A stretch of DNA of 64,000 bases from Mycobacterium sp. D16R12 (GTDB lineage: Bacteria; Actinomycetota; Actinomycetes; Mycobacteriales; Mycobacteriaceae). A model generated the notes under the pieces. It was given only the letters and a program-made list of their open reading frames with translations. It did not search any database and was not told where the DNA came from. Both the position numbers and the translations under genes were made by a program. This document shows positions 45,681-54,638 of the stretch, in pieces (position 1 is the first letter of the stretch; each line of letters begins with the position of its first letter). Location of the stretch: positions 186,001 to 250,000 of the forward strand of contig NZ_MAFC01000013.1 in assembly GCF_002013465.1 (NCBI RefSeq). The letters run 5' to 3'.

Positions 45681-46394
45681 TCATTTGGCGGACAGTCGTT
45701 CCTTACGCAGCCGCGCGACCTCGTCCAGATCCAGCGCGGTCAGCTGCGGCACGTCCATGGCGCGAGCGAGTAGCAGGTCGGCCAACTCGGGATTGCGTGC
45801 CAGACACGGGCCGTGCATGTAGGTGGCGATCACGCTGCCCTGCACCACACCGTCGGTGCCGTCACCGGCGCGGTTTCCGGCGCCGCGGGCGACCCTGGAC
45901 AACGGCGCCGCAGCGGGTCCCAAAACCGTTCCGCCGCGGTGGTTCTCGAACCCGGTGAGCGTGCCTTCGAGTTCGTCCATGATGGGTACGCCGGCCAATT
46001 CGCCGATGGTGCGCTTGTCCTGCGGGCTGGTGGTGACATCGAGCAGTCCGACGCCTTCGACTCGCTCACCGGATGACGTCTCGTACCAATGCCCGAGCAC
46101 CTGGATGGCTGCGCAGATCGCCAGCACCGGTGCACCGCGTTCGGCGGCGCGCTGCAATCCCGGATGCGCGATGAGATGGCGGGTGGCGAGCCGCTGGGCG
46201 TAATCCTCTGCCCCGCCCAGTGTGTACACGTCCAGAGAGTCGGGGACGGGGTCTGCCAGGGTGATCTCCACGATTTCGGAGTCGATGCCGCGCATCCGCA
46301 GCCGCTGTCGCAGCACCACGGCATTGCCCGAATCGCCGTATGTGCCCATCACATCGGGAAGCACCAGGCCGATTCGTACGGTGGATTCGCTCAT
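45681..46394 (-). CDS. gatD: Lipid II isoglutaminyl synthase, glutaminase subunit
   Basis: The 237-residue CobB/CobQ-type amidotransferase has GTYGDSGN at 17-24, the nucleophile block VLAICAAIQVLGH (Cys near 95), and the His of ATYMHGPCLA near 190. It supplies ammonia to MurT for amidating the alpha-carboxyl of D-Glu in lipid II. The start overlaps the murT stop by four bases. The amidotransferase lacks the Glu of the usual triad, as known for GatD. Confidence 0.9.
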   Translation of the reverse strand: MSESTVRIGLVLPDVMGTYGDSGNAVVLRQRLRMRGIDSEIVEITLADPVPDSLDVYTLGGAEDYAQRLATRHLIAHPGLQRAAERGAPVLAICAAIQVLGHWYETSSGERVEGVGLLDVTTSPQDKRTIGELAGVPIMDELEGTLTGFENHRGGTVLGPAAAPLSRVARGAGNRAGDGTDGVVQGSVIATYMHGPCLARNPELADLLLARAMDVPQLTALDLDEVARLRKERLSAK

Positions 46395-47671
46395 ACCGCA
46401 CCACCTTTGGCCAGCGCACGGTTGAGGTTGAGAAAGGCCGTGTAGTTGGCGATCACGTCGACCTTGCCGGGCGGACAGGCCTTGATGGCCTGTACCGGAT
46501 CGTGGTGCAGGGTGTGCGTGACGCTGGCATACGTCAGGCGGACCGCGAGATCGGTGCCGCGCTCCCCGGATGCGACGACGGGCGGCACGGTGGTCTTGTC
46601 GTCATCAGCACGGTTATCGCACGCGAAATGTTCGAAGTTGACATCCCACAGCCAGGACAGGTCCTCACCGTCGGGCACCTGCCCGTTGACCGCGATGACG
46701 AGTCCGTCGGCATCGGTATCCACCATCGACAGGGCCTCTTGCCAGCCGGCCGGATTCTTGGCCAGCAGCAGCCGCACCGTGTGGTCGCCGAGGTCGATAC
46801 TCCGATAACGGCCCGCCACTTGGTCGACGGCCGACACCGCATCGACGGCCGGACCGGGGCGGGCGCCGAGCTCGATCGCCGCGGCCACCGCGAGCGTGGC
46901 ATTTCCGCGGTTGGCGGTGCCGGGCAGCGTCAGAGACATCGGCAGGCTGATTCCGCTGGGCCCATAGATGCGATCGTCGTCGAACCACCAGTCCGGATCG
47001 GGCCGTGAGAAGTCGGTTCCGGTGCTGTACCAATGGTTTCCGTCGCGGACAATGAGTTCTCCGCTACGCGGACAGCTCACCGAGTCTCCGGCCCATCCGC
47101 CGCCCGCTGCCACCCAGACGACATGGGGGCTGTCATATGCGGCCGATGTCATAAGGACGTCATCGCAATTCGCCACGATCACCGCACCGCGATGCCGGGA
47201 CAACCCCTTGCGCAGGGTGCGCTCGATGTTGTTGATCTCGCCGACCCGGTCCAGCTGATCACGGCTGAGGTTGAGCAGCACGATGGCCGCCGGGTTGACG
47301 GCGTCCGCGACATGCGGCACGTGCATCTCGTCGACCTCGAGCACTGCGACCTCGGCCTCCAGGGTCCCGGCCAGAGCGGCAACCAGGCCGGCATCCATGT
47401 TGGAGCCCTCGGTGTTGGTGGCCACCGGACCCACGGTCGCGAGCGCGGCGGTGGCCATCCGGGTGGTGGTGGACTTGCCGTTGGTGCCGGTGATCAGGAC
47501 CGTGCGACGTCCGCGGCCCAACTGCGCCAGCACCGAGCTGTCCAACTTGAGCGCGACGAGCCCGCCGATCATGGACCCCGCACCGCGACCGCTGATGCGC
47601 GACGCCCAGCGTGCTGAGCGTCCTGCGGCCAGTGCGATCCGGCCGCGCACCGAGAGGTGGTCTTGGGTCAC
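46391..47671 (-). CDS. murT: Lipid II isoglutaminyl synthase, MurT subunit
   Basis: The 426-residue protein is a Mur-ligase homologue with the ATP loop ITGTNGKSTTTRM near 60, EVDEMHVPHV near 117, and the C-terminal MurT domain of DUF1727. It activates D-Glu of lipid II for amidation by ammonia from GatD. Some firmicute homologues have a four-cysteine ribbon in the middle domain; here the insert (about 170-190) has only one of them, in SVSCPRSGEL. The two genes overlap as a unit. Confidence 0.9.
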   Translation of the reverse strand: MTQDHLSVRGRIALAAGRSARWASRISGRGAGSMIGGLVALKLDSSVLAQLGRGRRTVLITGTNGKSTTTRMATAALATVGPVATNTEGSNMDAGLVAALAGTLEAEVAVLEVDEMHVPHVADAVNPAAIVLLNLSRDQLDRVGEINNIERTLRKGLSRHRGAVIVANCDDVLMTSAAYDSPHVVWVAAGGGWAGDSVSCPRSGELIVRDGNHWYSTGTDFSRPDPDWWFDDDRIYGPSGISLPMSLTLPGTANRGNATLAVAAAIELGARPGPAVDAVSAVDQVAGRYRSIDLGDHTVRLLLAKNPAGWQEALSMVDTDADGLVIAVNGQVPDGEDLSWLWDVNFEHFACDNRADDDKTTVPPVVASGERGTDLAVRLTYASVTHTLHHDPVQAIKACPPGKVDVIANYTAFLNLNRALAKGGAV

Positions 47672-47782
47672 TCGGGGAGTTTATTGGAGGCCTCGAGACG
47701 CGACGATGTCACCGTCGTCCAGGAAGCGTTCACTGCCCGTGCGGCCGGAGCAGATGGCCACACGGGCAGTGCTGAACGGCTA

Positions 47783-48370
47783 CTAGGCGACGGCGCTCTG
47801 TAGCGATCGCTTGACCTCGTTGACTGTGGTCAGGAGGGTGGCGCTGGCCTCGGCCAACTTCTCCTTCTGCTCGTCGGTGCCGGTCACGGCGATAACGCGC
47901 GCCAGCCCGGCGATCTCGGTCAGGCCCGAGCGGAGCTTGAGAACGTTGACGAGCTTCGGGAAGAGCTTGGCTCGCAGTGCCTGCGCGGTCTGGCTGGTGA
48001 TGCCTCGCTTGGCGAGCACCTTCCGGCCGAACTCGGTCAGGGTGGCTACGCCGTCATCGGTCTTCACGACGCCGCGATGAGTCAGCCGTTCGAGGACGCG
48101 CGCCACCACGGGCTCGGGAAGGGTGATCTCGCCCTCGGTCGTATCCGAGACCCGCTGCACGATCTCTGCGGCACTGGCCGGCCCGTCAAGCAGCAGTGAG
48201 GCCGTGACTGCACGCTTGATTCGGAGACCGAAACCGCTGGGACCGAACCCTGGGCCACCAAATCCGGGGCCGAACCCCGGGCCGCCAAATCCGGGCCCAC
48301 CGAACCCAGGTCCGTCGAACCCACCGAAACCGGAGCCGCGACCTTCGGGGCCTGCATATGAATCAGACAT
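47783..48370 (-). CDS. Winged-helix (PadR-like) regulator with Gly/Phe/Pro repeats
   Basis: The 195-residue protein starts with a low-complexity part (13-45) made of five or so GPGFGG/GFGP units. A winged-helix domain follows: RIKRAVTASLLLDGPASAAEIVQRV, then VVARVLERLTHRGVVKTDDG and TLTEFGRKVLAKRG. The C-terminal 75 residues form helices likely used for dimerisation. Two palindromes (TCAA-N5-TTGA) lie in its upstream region and suggest self-repression. The repeat tail resembles aggregation-prone GF-rich regions; its role is unknown. Confidence 0.75.
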   Translation of the reverse strand: MSDSYAGPEGRGSGFGGFDGPGFGGPGFGGPGFGPGFGGPGFGPSGFGLRIKRAVTASLLLDGPASAAEIVQRVSDTTEGEITLPEPVVARVLERLTHRGVVKTDDGVATLTEFGRKVLAKRGITSQTAQALRAKLFPKLVNVLKLRSGLTEIAGLARVIAVTGTDEQKEKLAEASATLLTTVNEVKRSLQSAVA

Positions 48371-48421
48371 CTAACTCTCCTTCTCTGATGATCAGGCAGC
48401 TGACCTGTCGCCGACTGGACC

Positions 48422-48475
48422 TGTATCAACTTCCTTGATACATGCGCTGCATCAGACATGTCAAGGTTCTTGATA
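48422..48475. promoter_or_regulatory. Two palindromic operators for the PadR-like gene
   Basis: The first is TGTATCAA, five bases, TTGATACA at 48422-48442, perfect over eight-base arms. The second keeps TCAA-N5-TTGA at 48461-48473 with near-matching flanks. Their centres are 35 bases apart. They lie 52-105 bases upstream of the PadR-like start and also upstream of the MarR gene in the other direction. Confidence 0.65.
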
Positions 48476-48665
48476 TGAGTACGCTGAGAATTTCGCACGG
48501 CGTGGTAATCCATTGCACGGCAACGACTCGCCCGCTTGGCCCATGCCGGGGCCGTGTATAGACGACAAACGAGACGTGTCGGCCGGGGGCTCACTGCCCC
48601 CGTGCATCGAGTCAATGGGCGTGAGTCTGCGTGCGTCCTGCAAGGTTCATGCCAGGATGCTTGCG

Positions 48666-49103
48666 ATGACTGAATCCGATGAGGCCGAGCCACTGGGGTA
48701 CCTGATGTTCCGTGCCGGTGCCGTGATGCGTCCGCAGGTCCTTGCTGCGCTGCGGCCGCTCGGGCTCGGGATGCCGGAGTTCATGTGCTTGCGGATGCTC
48801 AACGAAAGCCCCGGGCGTACGAGTGCTGAGCTGGCGCGCGAACACAATGTCTCGGCGCAGGCGATGAATCAGGTTCTCAACGGATTGCAGAACGTAGCGC
48901 TGGTGTCCCGGCCGACGGTGCCGGCTTCGGGGCGAGCGTTGCCGGCGCGGGTTACTCCCAAGGGCAAGGCGCTACTCAAACGTGTGGAGTCGGCCATCTG
49001 GGCCGCGGAGGACGAGATGTTCGGCCGATTAAGTGCCGACGATCAGCGCGAACTCAGGCGGATACTGGGGCGGCTGATCGACGCTACCGGCGAAAACGAG
49101 TGA
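48666..49103 (+). CDS. MarR-family regulator
   Basis: ATG 48666 has AGGA about eight bases upstream and gives 145 residues; open codons before it are not family-like. The winged helix reads MPEFMCLRMLNESPGRTSAELAREHNVSAQAMNQVLNGLQNVALVSR, followed by the wing and TPKGKALLKRVES. It is divergent from the PadR-like gene across 295 bases, so the operators at 48422-48475 might affect it too. No ligand is evident. Confidence 0.85.
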   Translation: MTESDEAEPLGYLMFRAGAVMRPQVLAALRPLGLGMPEFMCLRMLNESPGRTSAELAREHNVSAQAMNQVLNGLQNVALVSRPTVPASGRALPARVTPKGKALLKRVESAIWAAEDEMFGRLSADDQRELRRILGRLIDATGENE

Positions 49104-49154
49104 CCATCCACCCAACCAACCAGCCGGTTGGGGCACGCGGCTAGGGTAACGCGT

Positions 49155-50195
49155 GTGTTCCGCGCCACAGCCGAGACGACGCCACAGGACTGGGCGGCAC
49201 TGTCGGCCTGGGTGAGGCGGCAGGGACACGCACTCGACGCCGCGTCTGCGCGACAATTCGCGGGCGGTAAGGCCAATCTCAACTATTTGGTGACCCTCGA
49301 CGGCCGGCCGGCTGTATTCCGCCGCCCACCCGCGGGCCCGATCGCCGAGGGCGCCAACGATATGGCTCGCGAATGGCGAGTGCTCTCGCGACTGAACGCG
49401 GGCTTCACGCTCGCTCCGCAAGGCCTGTTGTACTGCGACGAACTCGATGTCCTCGGTGCCCCCTTCCAGTTTCTGGAGTATCGCGAGGGGTTGGTGATCG
49501 GTGGGGAACTGCCGACAGGTCTCCCTGACGACGCTCCGGCGCGCATCAGCTCCACCCTGATCGATGCCATGACGTTGCTGCACGCGGTGGCGCCAGAGGC
49601 GGTGGGATTGGGCGATCTCGGTAAGCCCGAGGGTTTCCTCGAACGCCAGCTCACCGGCTGGACCCGCCGGGCCCACGCCGTCTGGCCCGAGGGACTGCCC
49701 GAGGTCGTGACGAAGCTGACCTCACAGCTGGAGCAGCAGATTCCCGAGCCCGCGGGAGTTTCGCTGTTGCATATGGACCTCAAGCTCGACAACATGCTCG
49801 TCGACCGGGAAACGTTGTTCGCGAGAGCCGTCATCGACTGGGATATGACCACCCGCGGATGCCCGCTGTTCGATCTGGCGATTCTTGTCTCGTATTGGAT
49901 GGAGCAGAGCGACCCGGCGGCCGTGCGTGCTGTCCATCAGATGCCCACCACAACACCCGGATTCGGAAGTCGTCGGGACGTCATCGATGCCTACTTCGCC
50001 GCGGCCGGAACGCGGCCGCGCCCACTGCACTGGCATGTGGCCTGCGCACGGCTCCGGTTGGCCGTCGCCTGGATGCAGCTGTACCGCAAGTGGCAGTCCG
50101 GCGATTTGGTGGGCGCCGGATATGCAGATTTCGAAGACATCGCCATGGCCGTTCTTGATTGGGCGGCAACACAATTCACCGAGGGAGAGATATGA
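49155..50195 (+). CDS. Phosphotransferase-family protein, ACAD10/11 kinase-like
   Basis: GTG 49155 gives 346 residues. The APH fold shows GGKANLNYLV near 38, VFRRPPAGP near 55, catalytic LLHMDLKLDNMLV near 208, and AVIDWDMTTRGCPLFDLA near 230. An Asn/Asp-to-Lys style shift is seen in the loop (DLKLDN rather than GDxxxxN). It overlaps the acyl-CoA dehydrogenase start by four bases. In animals ACAD10/11 fuse these two functions, and in pseudomonads LvaA/LvaC are a separate pair; both convert 4-hydroxyacyl-CoA by phosphorylation. The same role is inferred here. Confidence 0.78.
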   Translation: MFRATAETTPQDWAALSAWVRRQGHALDAASARQFAGGKANLNYLVTLDGRPAVFRRPPAGPIAEGANDMAREWRVLSRLNAGFTLAPQGLLYCDELDVLGAPFQFLEYREGLVIGGELPTGLPDDAPARISSTLIDAMTLLHAVAPEAVGLGDLGKPEGFLERQLTGWTRRAHAVWPEGLPEVVTKLTSQLEQQIPEPAGVSLLHMDLKLDNMLVDRETLFARAVIDWDMTTRGCPLFDLAILVSYWMEQSDPAAVRAVHQMPTTTPGFGSRRDVIDAYFAAAGTRPRPLHWHVACARLRLAVAWMQLYRKWQSGDLVGAGYADFEDIAMAVLDWAATQFTEGEI

Positions 50196-51373
50196 TTGAC
50201 TTCAGCATTCCGGAAGAGCTGACCGCGAAGGCGCAGCGGGTGCGTGAGTTCGTCACCGAGACCGTGATCCCCTACGAGCGCGACCCGCGTCTGACCGCGC
50301 ACGGGCCTACCGACGGACTGCGTGATGAGCTCGTCGGCAAGGCCCGAGATGCAGGACTGTTGACCGTGCAGGCGCCGGAATCCTATGGAGGTTGGGGTCT
50401 TTCGCATATCGGTCAGGCGGTGATCTTCGAGGCGGCGGGCTGGTCCACCCTGGGCCCCATCGCCATGAACTGCGCCGCGCCCGATGAGGGCAACATGTTC
50501 CTACTCGGCAAGATCACCAATGAGGAACAGTCCGAGAAGTTCCTGCGTCCCGTCATCGAGGGACACCAGCGCTCGGCATTCGCGATGACCGAACCCGACG
50601 GAGCCGGATCGGACCCGTCGCAGCTCAAGACCTCCGCCACCTTCGATGGCCAGAACTTCGTCATCAACGGGCGCAAGTGGCTCATCACCGGGGCGCGCGG
50701 CGCCAAGACGTGGATCATCATGGCCAATCTGGAGGCCAACGATCACCTGCCCGAGGGGCCCACGCTGTTCCTCTGTGACGGCGATACCGAAGGCATTGTG
50801 ATCGAACGCATCATGAACACGATGGACCGCAACTACGCCGAGGGGCATGCGGTCGTGCGGTTCGACAATCTGACACTGCCGCGTGAGGCGCTGCTCGGCG
50901 AGACCGGCCAGGCCTTCCGGTACGCGCAGCTGCGTTTGGCTCCGGCCCGGCTGACGCACTGTATGCGGTGGCTCGGTGCTGCCGCCCGCGCTCAGGACAT
51001 CGCCGTCGACTACGCGCGCACCCGGACCTCGTTCGGCAAGACCATCGGCGAGCACCAGGGTGTCTCCTTCATGCTCGCCGACAACGAGATAGCGCTGCAT
51101 CAATGCCGCCTCACCATCTGGCACGCCTGCTGGATGATGGATAACGGCGCCAAGGGCCGGCACGAAAGCTCGATGGCCAAGTCGTTCGTGTCCGAGGAAT
51201 TGTTCAAGGTCACCGACCGGTGCGTCCAGGTGTTGGGTGGTATCGGTATCAGCGACGAGACGCCGGTGGAGATGATCTTCCGCGATATGCGCGCCTTCCG
51301 TCTGTACGACGGCCCCACCGAGGTGCACAAGTACGCGATCGGGCGACAGGTACTTCGGACCCCGCGTGCCTAG
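50192..51373 (+). CDS. Acyl-CoA dehydrogenase, ACAD10/11-like
   Basis: ATG 50192 gives 393 residues: MIDFSIPEELTAKAQRVREFV, the flavin motif AFAMTEPDGAGSDPSQL near 130-146, NGRKWLITGARGAKTWIIM near 160, RTRTSFGKTIGEHQG near 275, and VLGGIGISDETPVEMIFRDMRAFRLYDGPTEVHK near 345-378. The last block, with Asp-Gly-Pro, matches the ACAD10/11 group (usually YDGPDEVH). The pair with the kinase would convert 4-hydroxyacyl-CoAs to substrates of beta-oxidation. Confidence 0.85.
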   Translation: MIDFSIPEELTAKAQRVREFVTETVIPYERDPRLTAHGPTDGLRDELVGKARDAGLLTVQAPESYGGWGLSHIGQAVIFEAAGWSTLGPIAMNCAAPDEGNMFLLGKITNEEQSEKFLRPVIEGHQRSAFAMTEPDGAGSDPSQLKTSATFDGQNFVINGRKWLITGARGAKTWIIMANLEANDHLPEGPTLFLCDGDTEGIVIERIMNTMDRNYAEGHAVVRFDNLTLPREALLGETGQAFRYAQLRLAPARLTHCMRWLGAAARAQDIAVDYARTRTSFGKTIGEHQGVSFMLADNEIALHQCRLTIWHACWMMDNGAKGRHESSMAKSFVSEELFKVTDRCVQVLGGIGISDETPVEMIFRDMRAFRLYDGPTEVHKYAIGRQVLRTPRA

Positions 51374-51422
51374 GGCGGCGCGCCGGGCCCGGTGTTGTCG
51401 GTCCCACATGCCATCCTGAGTC

Positions 51423-52406
51423 ATGCCGATCTGGGGGCAGACGCCCGACCACAGCCCCAAGTGGGTGGTCGTTGACCTGGAGACTTCCGGCTTTCAGCCA
51501 GGTCGGGCACGTGTCATCAGTGTGGCGGCGTTGGCGCTGGATGCCGACGGGACCATCACCGACAGCGTGGTGAGTCTGCTCAACCCGGGTGTCGATCCGG
51601 GCCCGACGCATGTGCACGGCCTCACTCCGGAGATGCTGGAGGGGCAGCCCGAGTTCGCCGATGTCGTCCCCGATCTCATCGCGCTGTTACGGGGCCGCAC
51701 ACTGGTTGCGCACAACGTCGGGTTCGATTACTCGTTCCTGGCGGCGGAGGCCGAGCTGGTTGGCGCCGAGCTGCCCACCGAGGCGGTGATGTGCACGGTC
51801 GAGCTGACCCGGCGTCTCGACCTGGCAACGCCGAACCTTCGCCTGGAAACCCTTGCCGCGCATTGGGGCGTCGAACAGCTCAAGGCTCACGACGCCTATG
51901 ACGACGCCCGGGTGCTTGCCGAGGTGCTGCCGAAGGTGCTTGACCGGGCGCGGGAACGCGGAACCTGGCTTCCTATCCGCGAGACCACCCGTAAGCGCTG
52001 GCCCAACGGTCGCGTGACACACGACGAGCTCCGGTCGCTCAAGACCGTGGCATCGCGTCAGCCGTGTCACTGGCTCAATCCCGGCCCGTTCATCGCGGGT
52101 CAGCCGCTGGTGCAGGGCATGCGGGTGGCCTTGAGTTCCGAGGTCGCTCACACACATGAGGAGCTGGTCGAGCAGATCATGCAGGCTGGCCTCGCCTATG
52201 CCGACACGGTCGACGAGGACACCTCGGTGGTGATCTGCAACAAGCCAAACCCTGAGCAGGGTAAGGGATTTCATGCACGGTCGCTCGGTGTCCCGCTGTT
52301 GGATGACGTGACCTTCATGACCGAAGTGCGGCGCGTTGTCGGCGGTACCGACATCGAGCAGTTCACGGTTCCCAGCCGCGCCGGAGCGCAGTACTCGCTG
52401 TTCTGA
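51423..52406 (+). CDS. dnaQ: DEDDh exonuclease, DnaQ-like (Rv3711c type)
   Basis: The 327-residue protein has the four acidic residues and His of the family: VVDLETSGF (18-26), HVHGLTPEML near 65, VAHNVGFDYSFL near 98, and HDAYDDARV near 160. A C-terminal BRCT-like region (about 220-310) is present in the mycobacterial Rv3711c group. It is a 3'-5' proofreading or repair exonuclease. Mycobacterial DnaE1 proofreads itself, so this protein is probably a repair enzyme. Its last base is the first base of the next start. Confidence 0.87.
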   Translation: MPIWGQTPDHSPKWVVVDLETSGFQPGRARVISVAALALDADGTITDSVVSLLNPGVDPGPTHVHGLTPEMLEGQPEFADVVPDLIALLRGRTLVAHNVGFDYSFLAAEAELVGAELPTEAVMCTVELTRRLDLATPNLRLETLAAHWGVEQLKAHDAYDDARVLAEVLPKVLDRARERGTWLPIRETTRKRWPNGRVTHDELRSLKTVASRQPCHWLNPGPFIAGQPLVQGMRVALSSEVAHTHEELVEQIMQAGLAYADTVDEDTSVVICNKPNPEQGKGFHARSLGVPLLDDVTFMTEVRRVVGGTDIEQFTVPSRAGAQYSLF

Positions 52407-53557
52407 TGCGCCGAATCCTTCGTGTAGTACTCGCGCTTGCGCTGCTCATCGGCGGGTGTGGAACGCGCTCGCACATTGCCGTCACAGATCTGGACGCGGA
52501 GACATCGGCGAGGCTCGATACCGCCATCAACGAGGTGCTCTCGAGTGCCTCGGTCCCCGGCGCGATTGTCGGCGTGTGGGGACCCAAGGGTCAGTATGTG
52601 CGGACGTTCGGGATCGCAAATACTGCCACCCGTGCCCCGATGCGGCCCGACTTCTATCACCGAATTGGCAGTGTGACAAAGACCTTCACGGTCACCGCGG
52701 TGCTGCAGCTTGTCGATGAGGGCAAATTGGGACTCGACGATCCGATTGCCAAGTATGTGGACAAGGTTCCGGGCGGAGACAAGATCACCCTGCGTGAGCT
52801 CGCCCGGATGCAGAGCGGACTGTTCAACTATTCGATGTCCCTGGCCTTCAACCGTGACCTGGAGGCCGATCCGAGGCGCCGCTACAGTACCCAGCAACTG
52901 CTCGATTACGCCTTCGCTCAGCCGCCGAATTTCCCACCGGGGCAGGGCTATGAATACAGCAACACCAATGCGGTGCTGCTGGGCCAAGTGGTGGAGAAGG
53001 TCAGTGGACAGACGCTGCCCGAGTTTGTGCGTGAACACATCGCCGAGCCACTCGGCTTGAGTCACACCAGTTTTCCGGACACCAACAGCATTCCCGATCC
53101 CCACGCGCAGGGTTACACGCAGCTGACGCCGACCGGGCCGCTAGTCGACAGCACCAACTGGAGCCCGTCGTGGGCGTCATGGGCGGGAGCGATGATCTCC
53201 ACGCTCGAAGATCTCAGGATCTGGGTACCCGCTTTGGCGACCGGCAGGCTCCTTAAGCCAGCCACCCAAGAACAGCGCCTGCAGACAGTGGCGATGCCCC
53301 CCGTGCCCGACGATATCCGTTATGGCTTAGGAATTTTCGACGCACGCGGGTGGATCGGTCACAACGGCAGCATCCCCGGCTTCCAGACACTGGCCATCTA
53401 TTCGCCGGCCGAGCAGACCACGGTGGTGGCGCTACTGAACACCGATGTGGCCAAACAACCCGCGCAGCCCAGCACGTTGTTCGGCACGGCGATCACCAAG
53501 GTGATCAGCCCGGAGCACGTCTTCTTGTTGGAGAACGCAATTCCGCAGCCGCGCTGA
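52406..53557 (+). CDS. Class C beta-lactamase-fold lipoprotein hydrolase
   Basis: The 383-residue protein has a lipoprotein signal (MRRILRVVLALALLIGGC, Cys18) and the penicillin-recognising triad: SVTK near 91 (Ser-x-x-Lys), the Tyr of YSN near 190, and HNG near 315 in place of KTG. Such proteins are D,D-carboxypeptidases, esterases or lipases of the cell surface, rather than true beta-lactamases; the HNG version is common in esterase-like members. It follows the exonuclease gene directly. Confidence 0.82.
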   Translation: MRRILRVVLALALLIGGCGTRSHIAVTDLDAETSARLDTAINEVLSSASVPGAIVGVWGPKGQYVRTFGIANTATRAPMRPDFYHRIGSVTKTFTVTAVLQLVDEGKLGLDDPIAKYVDKVPGGDKITLRELARMQSGLFNYSMSLAFNRDLEADPRRRYSTQQLLDYAFAQPPNFPPGQGYEYSNTNAVLLGQVVEKVSGQTLPEFVREHIAEPLGLSHTSFPDTNSIPDPHAQGYTQLTPTGPLVDSTNWSPSWASWAGAMISTLEDLRIWVPALATGRLLKPATQEQRLQTVAMPPVPDDIRYGLGIFDARGWIGHNGSIPGFQTLAIYSPAEQTTVVALLNTDVAKQPAQPSTLFGTAITKVISPEHVFLLENAIPQPR

Positions 53558-53564
53558 CTCGGGG

Positions 53565-53813
53565 TCAGGCGTAGGGCAGTAGCGCCATCTCCCGTGCGTT
53601 CTTGATCGCCGTGGCGACCTGGCGCTGCTGTTGCACGGTCAATCCTGTCACCCGGCGGGCACGGATCTTGCCGCGCTCGGAGATGAACAGTCGGAGGGTG
53701 TTGGTGTCCTTGTAATCGACCGATGAAAGACCCAATTTGGCAAAGAGATTCGGCTTGGGCTTGGTATCGGCGTCCTTGACGCGACGATTGCGGGGTGTCT
53801 TGGTGACCATCAC
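53565..53813 (-). CDS. rpsR2: Ribosomal protein bS18, zinc-independent paralogue
   Basis: The 82-residue protein reads ...[30 protein letters not shown], then [35 protein letters not shown], a typical bS18. There is no cysteine, so it is the C-minus form used when zinc is scarce. It is the last gene of the Zur-controlled run and overlaps the rpsN2 stop by four bases. Confidence 0.92.
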   Translation of the reverse strand: MMVTKTPRNRRVKDADTKPKPNLFAKLGLSSVDYKDTNTLRLFISERGKIRARRVTGLTVQQQRQVATAIKNAREMALLPYA

Positions 53814-54115
53814 CAGCTCGCTTTCCGGACGCCAGGCAGCGACCCGTCGTGCACGAGTCCACGGACCCGCACCCGGGACAGCCCGAACTTGCGCAGGTAG
53901 CCGCGGGGGCGGCCGTCTACCGCATCGCGATTGCGCAGCCGTACCGCGCTGGCATCACGCGGCTGGCGGGCCAGCTCTGCCTGTGCGGCCAGACGCTGCT
54001 CCTGGCTGCTCGATGGTTGACGGATGATCTCCTTGAGCTCTGCGCGTCGCTCGGCATAACGCTCGACGATGACGCGACGCTGCTCGTTCTTGGCGATCTT
54101 GGACTTCTTGGCCAT
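53810..54115 (-). CDS. rpsN2: Ribosomal protein uS14, zinc-independent paralogue
   Basis: The 101-residue form ([28 protein letters not shown]) is the long type without the CxxC...CxxC zinc motif; no cysteine is present. It ends [30 protein letters not shown]. It replaces the zinc-binding uS14 in the small subunit during zinc limitation. Confidence 0.94.
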   Translation of the reverse strand: MAKKSKIAKNEQRRVIVERYAERRAELKEIIRQPSSSQEQRLAAQAELARQPRDASAVRLRNRDAVDGRPRGYLRKFGLSRVRVRGLVHDGSLPGVRKASW

Positions 54116-54116
54116 C

Positions 54117-54281
54117 TCAGCGCTCCTCTCGGAAATCTACGTGCTTGCGCACTACTGGGTCGTACTTGCGCAGGACCATCCGGTCCGGGTCGTTGCGCCG
54201 GTTCTTGCGGGTCACGTACGTGTATCCGGTGCCCGCCGTGGATTTCAGTTTCACGATGGGCCGGATCTCATTGCGCGCCAT
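54117..54281 (-). CDS. rpmG2: Ribosomal protein bL33, zinc-independent paralogue
   Basis: The 54-residue protein starts at ATG 54281 and reads [19 protein letters not shown], then [23 protein letters not shown]. The zinc cysteines of the standard bL33 are absent. It sits in the order rpmB2-rpmG2-rpsN2-rpsR2 typical of mycobacterial C-minus operons. The start overlaps the rpmB2 stop as TGATG. Confidence 0.93.
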   Translation of the reverse strand: MARNEIRPIVKLKSTAGTGYTYVTRKNRRNDPDRMVLRKYDPVVRKHVDFREER

Positions 54282-54517
54282 CAGAACTTCCGTCCTTGCG
54301 CGCGCAGGCGTGCCACCACGGCCTCGATGCCGTCGCGGTCGATCACCTTGATGCCCTTGGCGCTCACCCGGAGCTTGATGCGCCGGTCCTCTGAGGGCAG
54401 GTAATACGTCTTGAGCTGGATATTGGGTGACCAGCGGCGACGGGTACGGCGGTGCGAATGCGATACCGCGTTACCGAAGCCCGGTGACCGTCCGGTCACC
54501 TCGCAATGCGCGGACAA
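54281..54517 (-). CDS. rpmB2: Ribosomal protein bL28, zinc-independent paralogue
   Basis: TTG 54517, with GGAGG four bases upstream, gives 78 residues ([21 protein letters not shown]... ); an in-frame ATG at 54532 would add five residues but would overlap that ribosome-binding site. The core of [32 protein letters not shown] is clear. It has one Cys near the N-terminus but not the four of zinc-binding bL28. It is the first gene of the operon, 25 bases from a Zur box. Confidence 0.9.
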   Translation of the reverse strand: MSAHCEVTGRSPGFGNAVSHSHRRTRRRWSPNIQLKTYYLPSEDRRIKLRVSAKGIKVIDRDGIEAVVARLRAQGRKF

Positions 54518-54541
54518 CGGACCTCCATTCATGCCCATTTG

Positions 54542-54618
54542 ATAATGGGAATCGTTTTCGACAAGTGCTGATCCGGACTGTACCGTGAAGCTTCTGGTAA
54601 TGAAAATCGTTTCCAATA
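54542..54618. promoter_or_regulatory. Two Zur boxes between rpmB2 and mrf
   Basis: Box 1 at 54542-54562 (core ATGGGAATCGTTTTCG) and box 2 at 54598-54618 (core ATGAAAATCGTTTCCA) match the AT-rich imperfect palindrome AATCRTTTTC of mycobacterial Zur (FurB). Box 1 is near rpmB2, box 2 near mrf, so each direction has its own. Confidence 0.8.
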
Positions 54619-54638
54619 GATCGCAAGAGGGAGAAGTC

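Noticed and set aside
52406..53557. True beta-lactamase
   Set aside because: The third motif is HNG rather than KTG and the protein is a lipoprotein of the esterase/carboxypeptidase type.
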